A stretch of DNA of 64,000 nucleotides from Flectonema sp. DT1601 (taxonomy: Eukaryota; Euglenozoa; Diplonemea; Diplonemida; Diplonemidae). Each line of letters begins with the position of its first letter. Positions within the stretch are counted from its first letter, which is position 1. This document shows positions 22,258 to 32,141 of this stretch, piece after piece. The stretch is taken from NCBI GenBank assembly GCA_964019425.1, contig OZ025799.1:1116001-1180000 (forward strand), in the 5' to 3' direction. The translations under genes were made by a program, and so were the position numbers. The notes beneath the pieces are model-generated. The model did no database searches. It was not told the DNA's origin and saw nothing but the letters and a program-made list of their open reading frames with translations.

Positions 22258-23253
22258 ATGCCCCGATCGCCATCCCCTATTCGATTTAAAGTAATTGCAG
22301 GTGCCAATCCCAACTTGGTTGTGGCTGAGCACGGAACTACACCTCGAGGAAGGCAAAGAGTGAATGGGCATGCGGATACTCTGACTGTTGGATTTGATTG
22401 GAAGAAAAAGGAACTTCCACGTAGGCATCACAACCCAATGAACAATTACAGCTCTTTAGATAATAAGAAAGGTGCTGTCAGCGGGTATTGTGCACCACAG
22501 AGACCCGGAAGGAGAGGATCACCTGTAAAACATCAAACAGAAGCCAAAAGAACTGGAAAGCAGTCAGACAAATGCGACCATACTAGCACCCTAGTGTCAG
22601 GTGGTTGTGGTATGAAACCTGGACCTCGAGCAACTATAAAGGGAAGGCAACGTGCTAACAGTCCATTAAAAACAGGACTGGAGCCTGCAGGTGGGATGCT
22701 GTGCAATGCGAATGATGAGAAGGGAAGAATTAAAAAAAAGGGAATTGGTCACCCGATGCACAATTCACAAATTCACATCCCTCATCCAAATGATGAGCCA
22801 CCAAAGACATCAACACCGAGAGCTGGTAGACCAACAACTGGAAGTTGGATGACTGATCAAACACCAACAAGTGTTATTGACTCTCCTCGTAATCGTAAAG
22901 GTAGATCACCTTGCAGACCTTCAACACTAAATATATTAGTAGCGGAAGAAACCAACGTCACCAGACGTCATAAGTTCTTAGAATTGAAGAGACAACAGGC
23001 TGAGACTCAACGTCGAGTAGAAGCTCCTCGACAAAAACCAGCCGGCATTCCTCCCACATGGAATCAGGCGTCTGCAAAGAAAAGGGTGTACCCAGAGAGA
23101 GATGCCTCACCTGTTCGAATGATAATGACTCCTCGTAGTTTTAGAGTTGAGACCAGGTCGTTATCTCCTTCGAAGAGACTTTCGATTACTGGATCTCCCA
23201 GACGTGCTGTTGTTCCAGCACACAGCACTGGGAGATTGTTAGCCTGGGACTAG
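22258..23253 (+). CDS. Basic, proline/arginine-rich disordered protein, unknown
   Basis: 331 residues. It is rich in P, R, S, K and T with recurrent SPxR/SPSP-type motifs (RSPSPIRF at the N-terminus, ASPVRM and SPSKR near the C-terminus), suggesting phosphorylation by proline-directed kinases. There is no membrane segment and no named domain. The composition recalls cytoskeleton- or nucleic-acid-associated proteins, but I cannot assign a function. The single open frame with an ATG, sensible length and position within the plus-strand gene series support a real gene. Confidence 0.7.
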   Translation: MPRSPSPIRFKVIAGANPNLVVAEHGTTPRGRQRVNGHADTLTVGFDWKKKELPRRHHNPMNNYSSLDNKKGAVSGYCAPQRPGRRGSPVKHQTEAKRTGKQSDKCDHTSTLVSGGCGMKPGPRATIKGRQRANSPLKTGLEPAGGMLCNANDEKGRIKKKGIGHPMHNSQIHIPHPNDEPPKTSTPRAGRPTTGSWMTDQTPTSVIDSPRNRKGRSPCRPSTLNILVAEETNVTRRHKFLELKRQQAETQRRVEAPRQKPAGIPPTWNQASAKKRVYPERDASPVRMIMTPRSFRVETRSLSPSKRLSITGSPRRAVVPAHSTGRLLAWD

Positions 23254-23853
23254 TTTTGGTCTTGTGAAGGGTGTTTAGTTAGAAATGTTTATTTTTGATT
23301 TATTTCATTTACGTTACTCTCTGTAGGGCTTACCTGATGCTCTACAGTCTGTGATAACATCGATATACACCAAGTAGTGTAGTAGATCTGTTTTGTACTT
23401 ATGGACGTTGTTCAGAAATCTGATTTTAAAAATTTATATAACGATTTGTCTGCGTTGTTGTTGCTTTTGTATGTTTTATAGAAAATCTTTTTTATTTATT
23501 CATAAATATAACCAATGAGTTGTCTTGAGTAATAAACTTGTCGCAACCTTCTTTATAATTGTTTATTGTACGTCGCGAATTATTGTCGCCTCTTTTTTTT
23601 TTTTTATACTAATTTTTTGAAAATAACCGAACGAGGGATCCACCCTTCGACTTATTGTATTTATTTATTCTCCCCTAATGTTCTTAGTAAGATTATTTTA
23701 TGTTTTTTTTTTTCTTCTTTTTTTAAAAACATTATTTTTTTTCATTTCAGGTAAACAACATAAACAGAACTACAGTGTTGAAATATCTCTCTAATCAAGT
23801 TATCATTCTGATTAAGGTATCATTCTGTTATTTTATTTACAGTCCCTCTAACG
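23254..23853. other. Intergenic spacer with T runs
   Basis: About 600 bp. T runs occur near 23591-23604, 23704-23714 and 23736-23745. The stretch ttattttatttacag ends at 23842, 11 bases before the next ATG, and is a good pyrimidine-type acceptor. No gene was seen. Confidence 0.5.
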
Positions 23854-24705
23854 ATGCCGCAGATCTGCCGATTCTTCTCCGAGAATGGCAAGTGTAGAAA
23901 GGGAAACGATTGCGACTTCTCTCATGACGTAAGTAACGGAAATGGAAATATCAGAGGAAGAGGAGGTGCTTCAGGACGCGGGGGATCATTCGGAAGGGGT
24001 GGTGGTGGTGGTGGTGGAAAATCAAACAACCGAAAGAAGCCCTCAAAGAACACGGAAACATTCGAACCATCACACGCAGCTCCCGACATGCGACTTGTCG
24101 TTGCCATGGCAAAAGGAGGAGCTAAAAAGTATAATCGACAGTACGTTGGGAATGACGTCATCATCGTACCCGACCTTTGGGATGAGGACGACACTTCAAT
24201 GTACTCAAACTTACTAAAGGAAATGGAAGGATGTGGTATTAAGAAAAGTAACTTATGGAAATCATGGCACGGAGATAGTCATCTCATAGCTGATGATAAA
24301 TGTGGTTGGAAGAAGAACTGTCCGACATTTAACTCCGTTGTTAAAAAGATTGAATCATATTTTGGAATGGATATCAAAGCAACTCGCTTCAACTACTACC
24401 AAGACTCTAGTGAATGGAAACCATTCCATCATGATGCTGCAGCAGTAAAACCTGATAAGGCAAAGACTCAAAACATCACAGTCGCCGTCTCATTTGGTTC
24501 CGAAAGAGAAACTGCTTTCGAACACGCTAAACAACGAACAGTGATATCTGTGCCATCCCCAAATGGTAGTTGTTATGTTTTTAATAAAGATGTTAATATC
24601 GAATGGAGACACGGCATCCTTCAAGTTCATCCTGACTATGCTCATCAAGAAGGTCGCGTCAGTATCATTGCCTGGGGTTGGGTAGAGATGGAAGATAAAT
24701 ACTAA
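23854..24705 (+). CDS. CCCH zinc finger fused to AlkB-like 2OG-Fe(II) oxygenase
   Basis: 283 residues. The N-terminus is a CCCH finger, C5-x8-C14-x5-C20-x3-H24, which usually binds RNA. An RG/GG-rich linker follows (around RGRGGASGRGGSFGRGGG). The rest fits the AlkB-like double-stranded beta-helix fold. An iron ligand pair H192-x-D194 lies in KPFHHDA, a distal H253 in EWRHGI, and R268 in EGRVSII is a candidate 2-oxoglutarate contact. Such enzymes oxidatively demethylate nucleic acids, so an RNA-modifying enzyme that uses the finger and RG tract for binding is plausible. The activity itself is inferred. A T-rich CAG ends at 23842. Confidence 0.85.
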   Translation: MPQICRFFSENGKCRKGNDCDFSHDVSNGNGNIRGRGGASGRGGSFGRGGGGGGGKSNNRKKPSKNTETFEPSHAAPDMRLVVAMAKGGAKKYNRQYVGNDVIIVPDLWDEDDTSMYSNLLKEMEGCGIKKSNLWKSWHGDSHLIADDKCGWKKNCPTFNSVVKKIESYFGMDIKATRFNYYQDSSEWKPFHHDAAAVKPDKAKTQNITVAVSFGSERETAFEHAKQRTVISVPSPNGSCYVFNKDVNIEWRHGILQVHPDYAHQEGRVSIIAWGWVEMEDKY

Positions 24706-24938
24706 AAAAGAGTTATCACTACATCATATCTTGTGCTTCTTTATTTATTTGTTTAACTTCTCCATCTGAGTTCCTTTCGTATTTCTCAGTGCGACAGGTT
24801 GACTGGAGGATACCAAATCTGTGTTTTCAACACGCCACGTCCTTTTTTTAGATTATCCGAACAAGCTGATGATGAGAGTGAAGTCCTGTTTTTCGTAGTT
24901 ATTTCTTGCTCCCTTCACAGTTATATTCAAACAAAAAT

Positions 24939-25664
24939 ATGACTTCATCACCTCCAAAACCGTGGGAGGTGAACCCGGCGGGAACAACAGCGACAACCAG
25001 CGGAGATGGGAGTCCAGCCCCAGTGACAGATGCTGTTGGAGGAAGTGTAGGTGCAACGTCTGTCGGGACTGCTGGTGTTGGGAATACTACTTTGGGTAAC
25101 AACGGACTGACTGGTAATAGTACAATGGGAGGAAGTAATTACAACTCAATGAATAGGTACGGTAACAACTCAATGTACAGTGGTGGTGGTCTTGGTGGAA
25201 TGGGAAGCTACGGAGGTATGGGGATGGGTGGCTACGGTGGGATGGGAATGGGAATGGGCGGCTATGGAGGAATGGGAATGATGGGTATGGGGATGGGGAT
25301 GAATCCAGCTGAACAACGTTCTCAAATGCTAATGTTCTTCATGAATCGAATGGGTGAAATGGTCAGTAGCTTTTCTCCAATGCTTCAACAAGCTCTGAAC
25401 AGCTCCTTGTCTTGTGTTGCTAATGTTGCAGAACTCAAAAGTCAATACAACACAATTCCAAATCAAACATCTGACGCGACTTCATTTCCTCAAACATTCG
25501 ACCTCTCCAGTCCTACCAACCAGCAAGTAGCTGAACCTGAGAAAGATACCACCGACGTGATCTCATCATTTCTTTATAACTTTTTGAAGAAAGTACTCTT
25601 CTTCTATGTCATCTACAGACTGTCTTCTGTAATCGCGAGGAGACTTGATAAAGTACTCGTGTGA
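24939..25664 (+). CDS. PEX13: Peroxin-13 (peroxisomal docking complex), SH3-less
   Basis: 241 residues from the ATG at 24939; an upstream TTG at 24906 lies before a likely acceptor (ctcccttcacag, ending 24920). The N-terminus SSPPKPWE is the hallmark start of PEX13. It is followed by a low-complexity G/N/M/Y-rich stretch with repeated YGGMGMG. Next is the helical Pex13 region (SQMLMFFMNRMGEMVSSF onward) and a hydrophobic stretch FLKKVLFFYVIYRL near the C-terminus. PEX13 works with PEX14 in importing matrix proteins into peroxisomes; the YG-rich tract resembles the condensate-forming part described for PEX13. The C-terminal SH3 domain of yeast and animal PEX13 is absent, as in plants. The gene lies only 233 bp after the previous one. 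Confidence 0.85.
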   Translation: MTSSPPKPWEVNPAGTTATTSGDGSPAPVTDAVGGSVGATSVGTAGVGNTTLGNNGLTGNSTMGGSNYNSMNRYGNNSMYSGGGLGGMGSYGGMGMGGYGGMGMGMGGYGGMGMMGMGMGMNPAEQRSQMLMFFMNRMGEMVSSFSPMLQQALNSSLSCVANVAELKSQYNTIPNQTSDATSFPQTFDLSSPTNQQVAEPEKDTTDVISSFLYNFLKKVLFFYVIYRLSSVIARRLDKVLV

Positions 25665-26340
25665 TGACTGCAGAGAGTTAGCTGACGATCTGTTCCACGA
25701 CAAGAAGGAAGACTACCTGATGAGATATCAGAAGTTATAAATCCAATCTTTTGATCTACTGAAAGCTGAGCATGGCGGAGTTTTGATCCTCACTTCAGAC
25801 TTGTACAGCCCGCTGGGCTACGTGAGTTCTTTACGGATGTTATTTTGTATTTGATACTTGCTGTGAAGACTTTTTTTTCTCTTTTTTTTAAAACATTTTT
25901 TTTGTCAATATATCAAATTCTATCTTCTCCTTCCCCAGCCCATCTGTTTTGTTGAACCTTTGTGCGTGCGGTAGTTGATTACCAGATGAGGTGTTTTGTT
26001 CACAAAACAAACATCTTTCGGGTGATGACGCTGCTGACTCACAGCAGTGAGTTGATTGCCGTTCCTCTTATTGTCTGCTTTCGTTACATTTGACGTCATG
26101 AAGTCGTTCAGTAAAAGAGAAGTAGTTACAGTTTGTACACAAAACAAACACTTTTCCAGGGAAGGGAAAATAAAATTAAGTAAAAGTAATTACGAACTAG
26201 AGAAGTACCATTCTCCACTTCGTAGACAAACAGCTCGTGTTCGCTCAGTAAAAAAGGATTCCTGTTTTTGATCTCAATCTTATTTCGTATTATTATTTAA
26301 TTCACACAGGGGGTTGGTATCGACTTACTTTATAATAAAA
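25665..26340. other. Intergenic spacer
   Basis: About 680 bp. T runs occur near 25869-25876 and 25882-25889. A CACACAG ending at 26309 is a possible leader acceptor 31 bases before the WDR43 ATG. No gene was seen. Confidence 0.45.
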
Positions 26341-28306
26341 ATGACCAACCCATTAGGGAGGTTTGACGCATCTCGGAGGAAGTTCGCGCTGGTTCATAAC
26401 AACGCTGTTCGAGTTTACGATGTTGCAACTGGAGAACTTCTGCAGACTTTGTCTCCACCAGCTGGAGCGGATTCCGTGAACTGTCTTTCCTGGTCTGCGG
26501 GAAAGAAGGGAAAGACTTACGTAGCCATCGGTTGTGAAAGTGGTAATTCATATGTTTGGGATGTGGACACCAATGAAGCCGCCGCAGAGGTTGTTATGGA
26601 AAACCCAGTCGTCAGTATCTCCTTCTGTTCTCAGGGGACTCCGACTCTTGCAGTTGCAACATCTGCTGCATTGAAGGTACACAACGTAAAGAATAATGCG
26701 CTAGTCTGCTCTGGACAGATTTCAAAGGGTACTGAGGCTGTCTCTCTCTCTGGAAACCTTTGCGCTGTTTCAGCGAAAAAACTCACCGTTGTGAGAATCG
26801 AGAAATCGCCTGAAACAGCGGCCGCCAAGAAGTTGCAAGTTCTTTATAAGTTCACTGGACACACCTCCCCAGCTAACTGGGCACACTTGAATCCTAACGG
26901 TGAAGTACTTCTTACTAGTTCCAGCAGTGAAAGACACGTCTCTGTGTGGAAAGTTGGAGAGAAGGGAACTACAGGTCAAACAACATCACTTCAGCTACCT
27001 GACCATCTTCTTAACGGAGATGTGAACAGTAAGATGGCTGTGTCAGTTACTAGTGCTACTGCTATTGTTCACAGTCTGGAAAGTGGTGAGCCGTTTATGA
27101 CAATTCAGTTGAAGGGTGCAGAGGGAAGTTTGTCGCAGGTGTTGGCGGCCTGTTTCACTGCCAGCGGCGTGGTTGTTGCGAAGGGAACTTCAGCAAAGCC
27201 GATCTTTGAAAATGTGTCGCTGTCTCAGGGAACTATTTCTATCAACGCAATGAGTGCGGAGTCAACTAATTTGGTTATGGGTGCCGCCACAAAGAAGAGA
27301 AAGACAGCAGCTGAAGCGCCAATCACAAACAAACCGATGCCTGCGGAGTCCCTCGACACTTCAGCTTTGGATTCTATCGATATCAAACAATCTCTTGGGT
27401 TCCGAAAAAGTGAACAGCAAAAGGGATCAAAGTCATCCGACAAAATCAGAATAACACAATCACTGCAACAGGCGCTTGCTAGAAGTGATAAAAAGCAACT
27501 TGACGTCCTCCTCGATGAGGGTATCGCCAGAAGAGTTGTTGACAGCTCTGTATGTATTCACCCTCTGAAGTAAAGATTTTCATTTTGATATTTCAAATTA
27601 TTAAAAAAACAACAACAACAGGTTGCTGACCTAGAGCGTATTTACGCACTCAAGCTTCTCCGTGAATGCACCAAACGTTTCCAGCACAAGTCATCACGCG
27701 CACAGTACACGGTATGTTAGCATTACCTCTCTGTGATTGAGTCCTCCAACACAATAACAATAACAACAATAATAATAAACAGCTTCCATGGATCAAAGCA
27801 GTTATTGCTCACCACCCTCAGCACCTCCTGTCCCTGTCAGATCTTGACTCAATGTTGGAACCACTTCAGGTATGAATTAGATGTGATGTGTTATTTAGTA
27901 CAACAAATTATAATAAAACAAACACAAACAGAATGTCGTTGGTGAACATTTACAAACCTATTCACATCTCTCCAACCTTCAAGGTAGGTTAGAAGTTGTA
28001 GTCGGAAGGAGTAGAGTATTAAAGGATGAGGTAGTAAGAGAAAGAGGACAGCCATTGAGAATTATAACAGAAGAAGATGAAGCTCTAGCAAACAGTCTAC
28101 TTGATGAAGAGAGTACTGGTGATATCTCTGATATTGATATGGACATCATGAATGAAGTTCTCAGAGAAGGCGGAAATGATGTCATTCCACTCCCTCAAGA
28201 CGAAGACATGTCTGATGATCAACAAGACGCAAACGGTGACGTCGAAATGTCTTCTCAAGACTCTGCTGAAGAAGACGAAGAAGAGACTGACGAAGAGAGT
28301 GATTAG
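26341..28306 (+). CDS. WDR43: WDR43/UTP5, small-subunit processome WD40 protein
   Basis: Four exons: 26341-27549, 27622-27711, 27783-27869 and 27932-28306, giving 586 residues. Introns of 72, 71 and 62 bp begin GTATGT, GTATGT and GTATGA. They end in A/C-rich strings finishing ACAACAG, AAACAG and AAACAG. The N-terminal 320 residues are WD40-like repeats (SVNCLSWSAGKKGKTYVAIG, FTGHTSPANWAHLNPNGEVL, RHVSVWKVG). The C-terminal part, split by the introns, is a Utp12 domain (ITQSLQQALARSDKKQLDVL, then LERIYALKLLRECTKRF and LPWIKAVIAHHPQHLL). The tail is acidic. UTP5 belongs to the t-UTP/UTPA complex that acts on nascent pre-rRNA in the nucleolus. The second to fourth exons were found by joining in-frame segments across consensus splice sites. 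Confidence 0.9.
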
Positions 28307-28749
28307 TCTATGAGTCATACTTTACTCGGGTCCCTCCATTCCACAAGACTCCCTTTTTAATATTGTGTTATATATCAAGTACGAAGTACCCGAATTTAAA
28401 AAAATAAATCAGTGGTGTTCGCTGAACTGAAATTGCTGAGCAGTTTCCTTATCAGAAATGTGCCCGTCCCCACCCCATCAGAGATCCATATGTAGCTGGA
28501 TGAGTTTACGATACCAAAGTGTTACCTCCGTTCCCTTCCTCTCTCGTACTCCCTCAGGATGATCAAGGTTTGTTTGGATATAAGATAGAAGAAGTCTAAT
28601 GGAATTATTTTATTATTTTTATATTTATCGGTAGACATAAATCATCATCATATGTGGTGGCTCAGATAGTAGTCTCCAGACCTGACTTGTTTTATCACCT
28701 TTACCAGTTACACCTTTCACAATTAATATGAGCCACTCAACGTAATCAA
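28307..28749. other. Intergenic spacer
   Basis: 443 bp, no gene. An AAATAAATC near 28402 could serve polyadenylation of WDR43. A pyrimidine-rich CAG (cacctttaccag) ends at 28707. Confidence 0.4.
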
Positions 28750-30631
28750 ATGAACGTCAACAGACAAGTCGCTCTTTCAGTCTTCGCAACAGTTGTTGTG
28801 ATGTTACTGGTGAGAGTCATGCTGGAGAGAGGAAATGAAGTAGAACCGGAAATTTTAGAAATTCCGCGACGACATCAGGAATCGAACCCAGACGTGGAAA
28901 AAGTGATTCCACGGCGAGCAGTCCACGATCCATTAACTTGGAAGACAAGAGAATGGTATTCAACTAGTGGATATAAGAAGGTTACTGATGAGTTAAGAAA
29001 TAGTTTTAATGATGAGATTCCTGTTGTGAAGATATTCAAATCACGCTACGACTTCATTGAGAAATCAATTGTCAACAGCGACACTGTTGAGGTTCTGTCA
29101 GCACCTCACCCAGCCTGTACATCACAACACAATTTACAACAAAAGGGTTCTCTCAGTAGTTTTTACCCGAGTGAGATGCCTTGCTCAAGATATCCATTTG
29201 GTCAAACTCGTCCCATTCCGTGGAATAAAGGAGCCTATCAAATAGTGAAGAATGTTGTTGTGTATAAGGATAATATTTACACATTAGAAGGTGAACACTC
29301 GAATAGGAATTTATCGATTAAATGGGCTGGTCAGTTTGTTACATTACGGGGATTTATTTATCAGGTTTGTATTATTTAGTACCATCCGTGCAGTATGCGT
29401 GGGGATAGTTTTCTAATTATTCTACTCCAGGTCCTGAGGAATTCTTTCGATAGTTGTTATTCGAGGAATCGTTTTTTCATCATTTTTTTTGATCTGATTG
29501 GTCCGCAGCGTTGATATCAAAACAAACACCCAACAGATAACCACGGATAGCTTTACATTACAACCTTTACCGAAAGAGTTAGAAAAGTTGGTTAGGGATA
29601 TGCCTGTCAGAGAAGTTGGAATCTATCAACCTCCAACAGACTTTGCTGCGTTGTGGCACACAGTCGTTGAGGTAGCTCTTCCATTATTTCATGCAATCCT
29701 TCCGTATGTTGTTAGTGGATATAATGTTTCAATTGTACAACAGTTGGCAAAGGAACGAACAACACCGTCGACTGCATTCCAAGAGATCTACAAACAGAAA
29801 GGTTTGACTTGGACCTGTTGTGCTCTCTCTCCTAAAACATGCATGTCAACAGCATACGGAGAACTTTACAAAAGGATTGCAAGTGGAGGGTTGATATTTA
29901 ATAGTGAAAGTGATGGTCCCGTCTTATTCAAGAGAATGATTTTTGGAACTCCGACCAACTGCATTCCAGTCTGGGGAATCGATTCTATATTTCAAGCAGC
30001 AGATGGAACAATCGATGAAGAATGCTCTTCACTGTTTTGGATGTGGAGGAGACATTGGCTCAATGAGTACAACGCTAGGAGAATGCCAAAAATCTCATTA
30101 CCGATTGTGATGAAAGAAGTTTCTATTTTGTGGGCAACTCGCCGAAATTCAGAAAGCCGTCGAATAGACAACGAGCAGGAAATGATTTCCTCCATAAACA
30201 CTTTAGTAACCAACCCTGTTGTGGTCACATCCTTTACTGGAACTCTTACCGACCATTTTAACACATTGCAAACAGCAACTCATTTAGTATCCCCTCATGG
30301 AGCAGCATTGATTAACGTTATAATGTTGAGAGTCAACTCTTTTGTTGTGATGTTGGACATTCATTTTCCACCTTTTACTGGATTGTCGATGGAGGTGCCT
30401 TGGGTACATCACATTCATTATAATGCCAACCTGACTTGTAATCCTTCTCATTATAAAAATCAGAAGAAGAAAGGATGTAAATATATTTACAGAAAACCTG
30501 AAGGAAAACATCACATCCATAACTTTCCGACATCAGAACACAACAACAACATCAGAGTCGGTGAAAGTCTTGTTGAAGCGATAAAAGAAACAATTTATGG
30601 AGATTGGAATGATCTGTCTCCTCTCTCATAA
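28750..30631 (+). CDS. GT61-family glycosyltransferase
   Basis: Two exons, 28750-29364 and 29537-30631, give 569 residues. The intron is 172 bp, starts GTTTGT and ends ACACCCAACAG. This join keeps phase and matches the other introns; the nearer acceptor-like tccgcag at 29508 would be out of phase. It is a type II membrane protein with a signal anchor at about 7-23 (VALSVFATVVVMLLVRVML). The C-terminal half has the family's HLVSPHGAALINVIML motif, typical of GT61 enzymes (plant xylosyltransferases, EOGT, POMGNT2). The DFAALWHTVVEVALPLF stretch corresponds to the conserved N-terminal catalytic region. These add xylose, arabinose or GlcNAc to glycans in the secretory pathway; the substrate is unknown here. 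Confidence 0.82.
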
Positions 30632-30910
30632 GTTTATGGTATTCTATTATTAAACTGAGAGGGTGATTTATGCACTTCATTTCTTTATGTTTGGTTTCTT
30701 CGTTTTTGACTAAAGAAACACTTGGTGGAGATTGAAATAATCGTTGCCTACTCATAACAAACTATTGTTGTTGAGTGTTACTGTGTTTCCAATACTGACA
30801 ACAGATAAAACCGACTAGAGAGACTTACTATGTTTTACAGTTCATGTGGTATCTTAACGTTAATTTCTAAAAAAAAAGACAGGAGGAAAAAAATAAATAA
30901 AAATAAAATA

Positions 30911-31750
30911 ATGACGGACGCATCTGAAAAAGAAAAATATTTAACAGCGCTGAGAGGATTTGATGCAGCGAAGGGAATAAGCAGTGAGATTATAGAAGTA
31001 GTTGATTTCGTTGCGAAGTCTGGTTGTAATTGGTATGTTCTGATTCTTTTATTATATTATTGTGAAGTAATAAAATATTTACTTAAAACAGTTTTCCATG
31101 GGACCTCCTCAAACCAGCTCTTTTCGCGCAATTAAATGACGTTTTAGTAAAGACACCTCCACAGACACAGCTGGCGGAAGATAAACAAGTTGAGTACGCT
31201 GCTGACAGAGCAACAGCACTTGGATACCTATCACAGTTCAGCGCTGCTCCTTTTACTTTACAAAGACTTTGTGAGATTTTGGTTGACAAGGCGATCACTT
31301 CCGGAAGGAAAGATAAACTAGTTTGGGCGATTCTAAAACTTGTCTGCATCGCCACGACAATTCCCGTTGAGCCTTTTCCGTTTGAACGACAGGTTTGTTT
31401 TTTTTTACTATAATTTTTTTTCCCCTTTTGTCCCTTCGAGATGTTTTACTTAAAGGATAATAACTTTAAATACCAAACAGTCTACCTCAGAAACAACATC
31501 AACTGGGATAGCTGATCTGTTAGTTGAAGACGACGTACCAATGCCTCCACCAGCACCAGTTGTAATCTCAGAACCAGAACCACAACAAGACCAGCAGATG
31601 GAGAATACTGAAGAAGAAGAACTTCCTATTGAAGATCTTCAACAGCAACCTCCTCAAGATCAACAAATGGACCAACAGCAGGATGAGGCACCAGAACAAT
31701 CAACACCTCCGACTGTAGAAACAACACCTGATACTGCTACTGCTACGTAG
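30911..31750 (+). CDS. PPP4R2: Protein phosphatase 4 regulatory subunit 2
   Basis: Three exons: 30911-31032, 31092-31392 and 31481-31750, giving 230 residues. The introns are 59 and 88 bp, start GTATGT and GTTTGT, and end TTAAAACAG and ACCAAACAG. The core shows the PPP4R2 signature in order: an ALRGFDAAKGISSEIIEVV helix, NCFPWDLLKPALFAQLNDVL, then APFTLQRLCEILVDKAI and KLVWAILKLVCIATTIPVE. The C-terminal tail is acidic and Q/P-rich, as in relatives. It would target the PP4 catalytic subunit, with roles in DNA-damage recovery and splicing factor dephosphorylation in other eukaryotes. The ATG follows an AAATAAAATA stretch; a T-rich CAG ends at 30840. Confidence 0.88.
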
Positions 31751-32141
31751 TAAACTAAACTCTCGTGGAATGGATTTCACTAACGGAGTACACCTGCCTG
31801 ACACTCCGATAAGAATTACAAACAACGATTCTGATAGGCCGAGACAGTCACTACCAAACTATCGAACTTATGATGGTTTTCACCATCTGCCTGGCTGAGA
31901 CAGGCTTAACTCAACATTCAGTTCGGGGAGTGCATTTTGAAATGCGTTACTCAGACCACTGAGCCGATATTGGAGTCGCCAAACCCGACAGTTAGTTGGG
32001 AGTGGGGAATGTATCTTTTTGAGGGCAGGCGCAACTAATAAAGTTGTTTAAAGTAATAATGTTGTGACTAAAATATCGGATTTCACCTTCACATTCAACA
32101 GAAAGGATTTACGGGGAAGTCCTATCCTTTTACATAATAAA
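31751..32141. other. Spacer with several short hairpins
   Basis: Between about 31865 and 31990 there are consecutive perfect hairpins: GATGG-TTTTCA-CCATC, GCCTG-GCTGAGA-CAGGC, GCATTTTGAAATGC and CTCAG-ACCA-CTGAG. No match to an RNA family I know was found. It is followed by TAATAAAG, a likely polyadenylation signal. An acceptor-like ttcacattcaacag ends at 32101, 40 bases before the next ATG. Confidence 0.4.

Noticed and set aside
29431-29512. Extra exon in the GT61 gene using the acceptor ending at 29430 or at 29508
   Set aside because: The first leads to a stop and the second is out of phase with the donor at 29365; the acceptor ending at 29536 keeps phase and matches the A/C-rich consensus.
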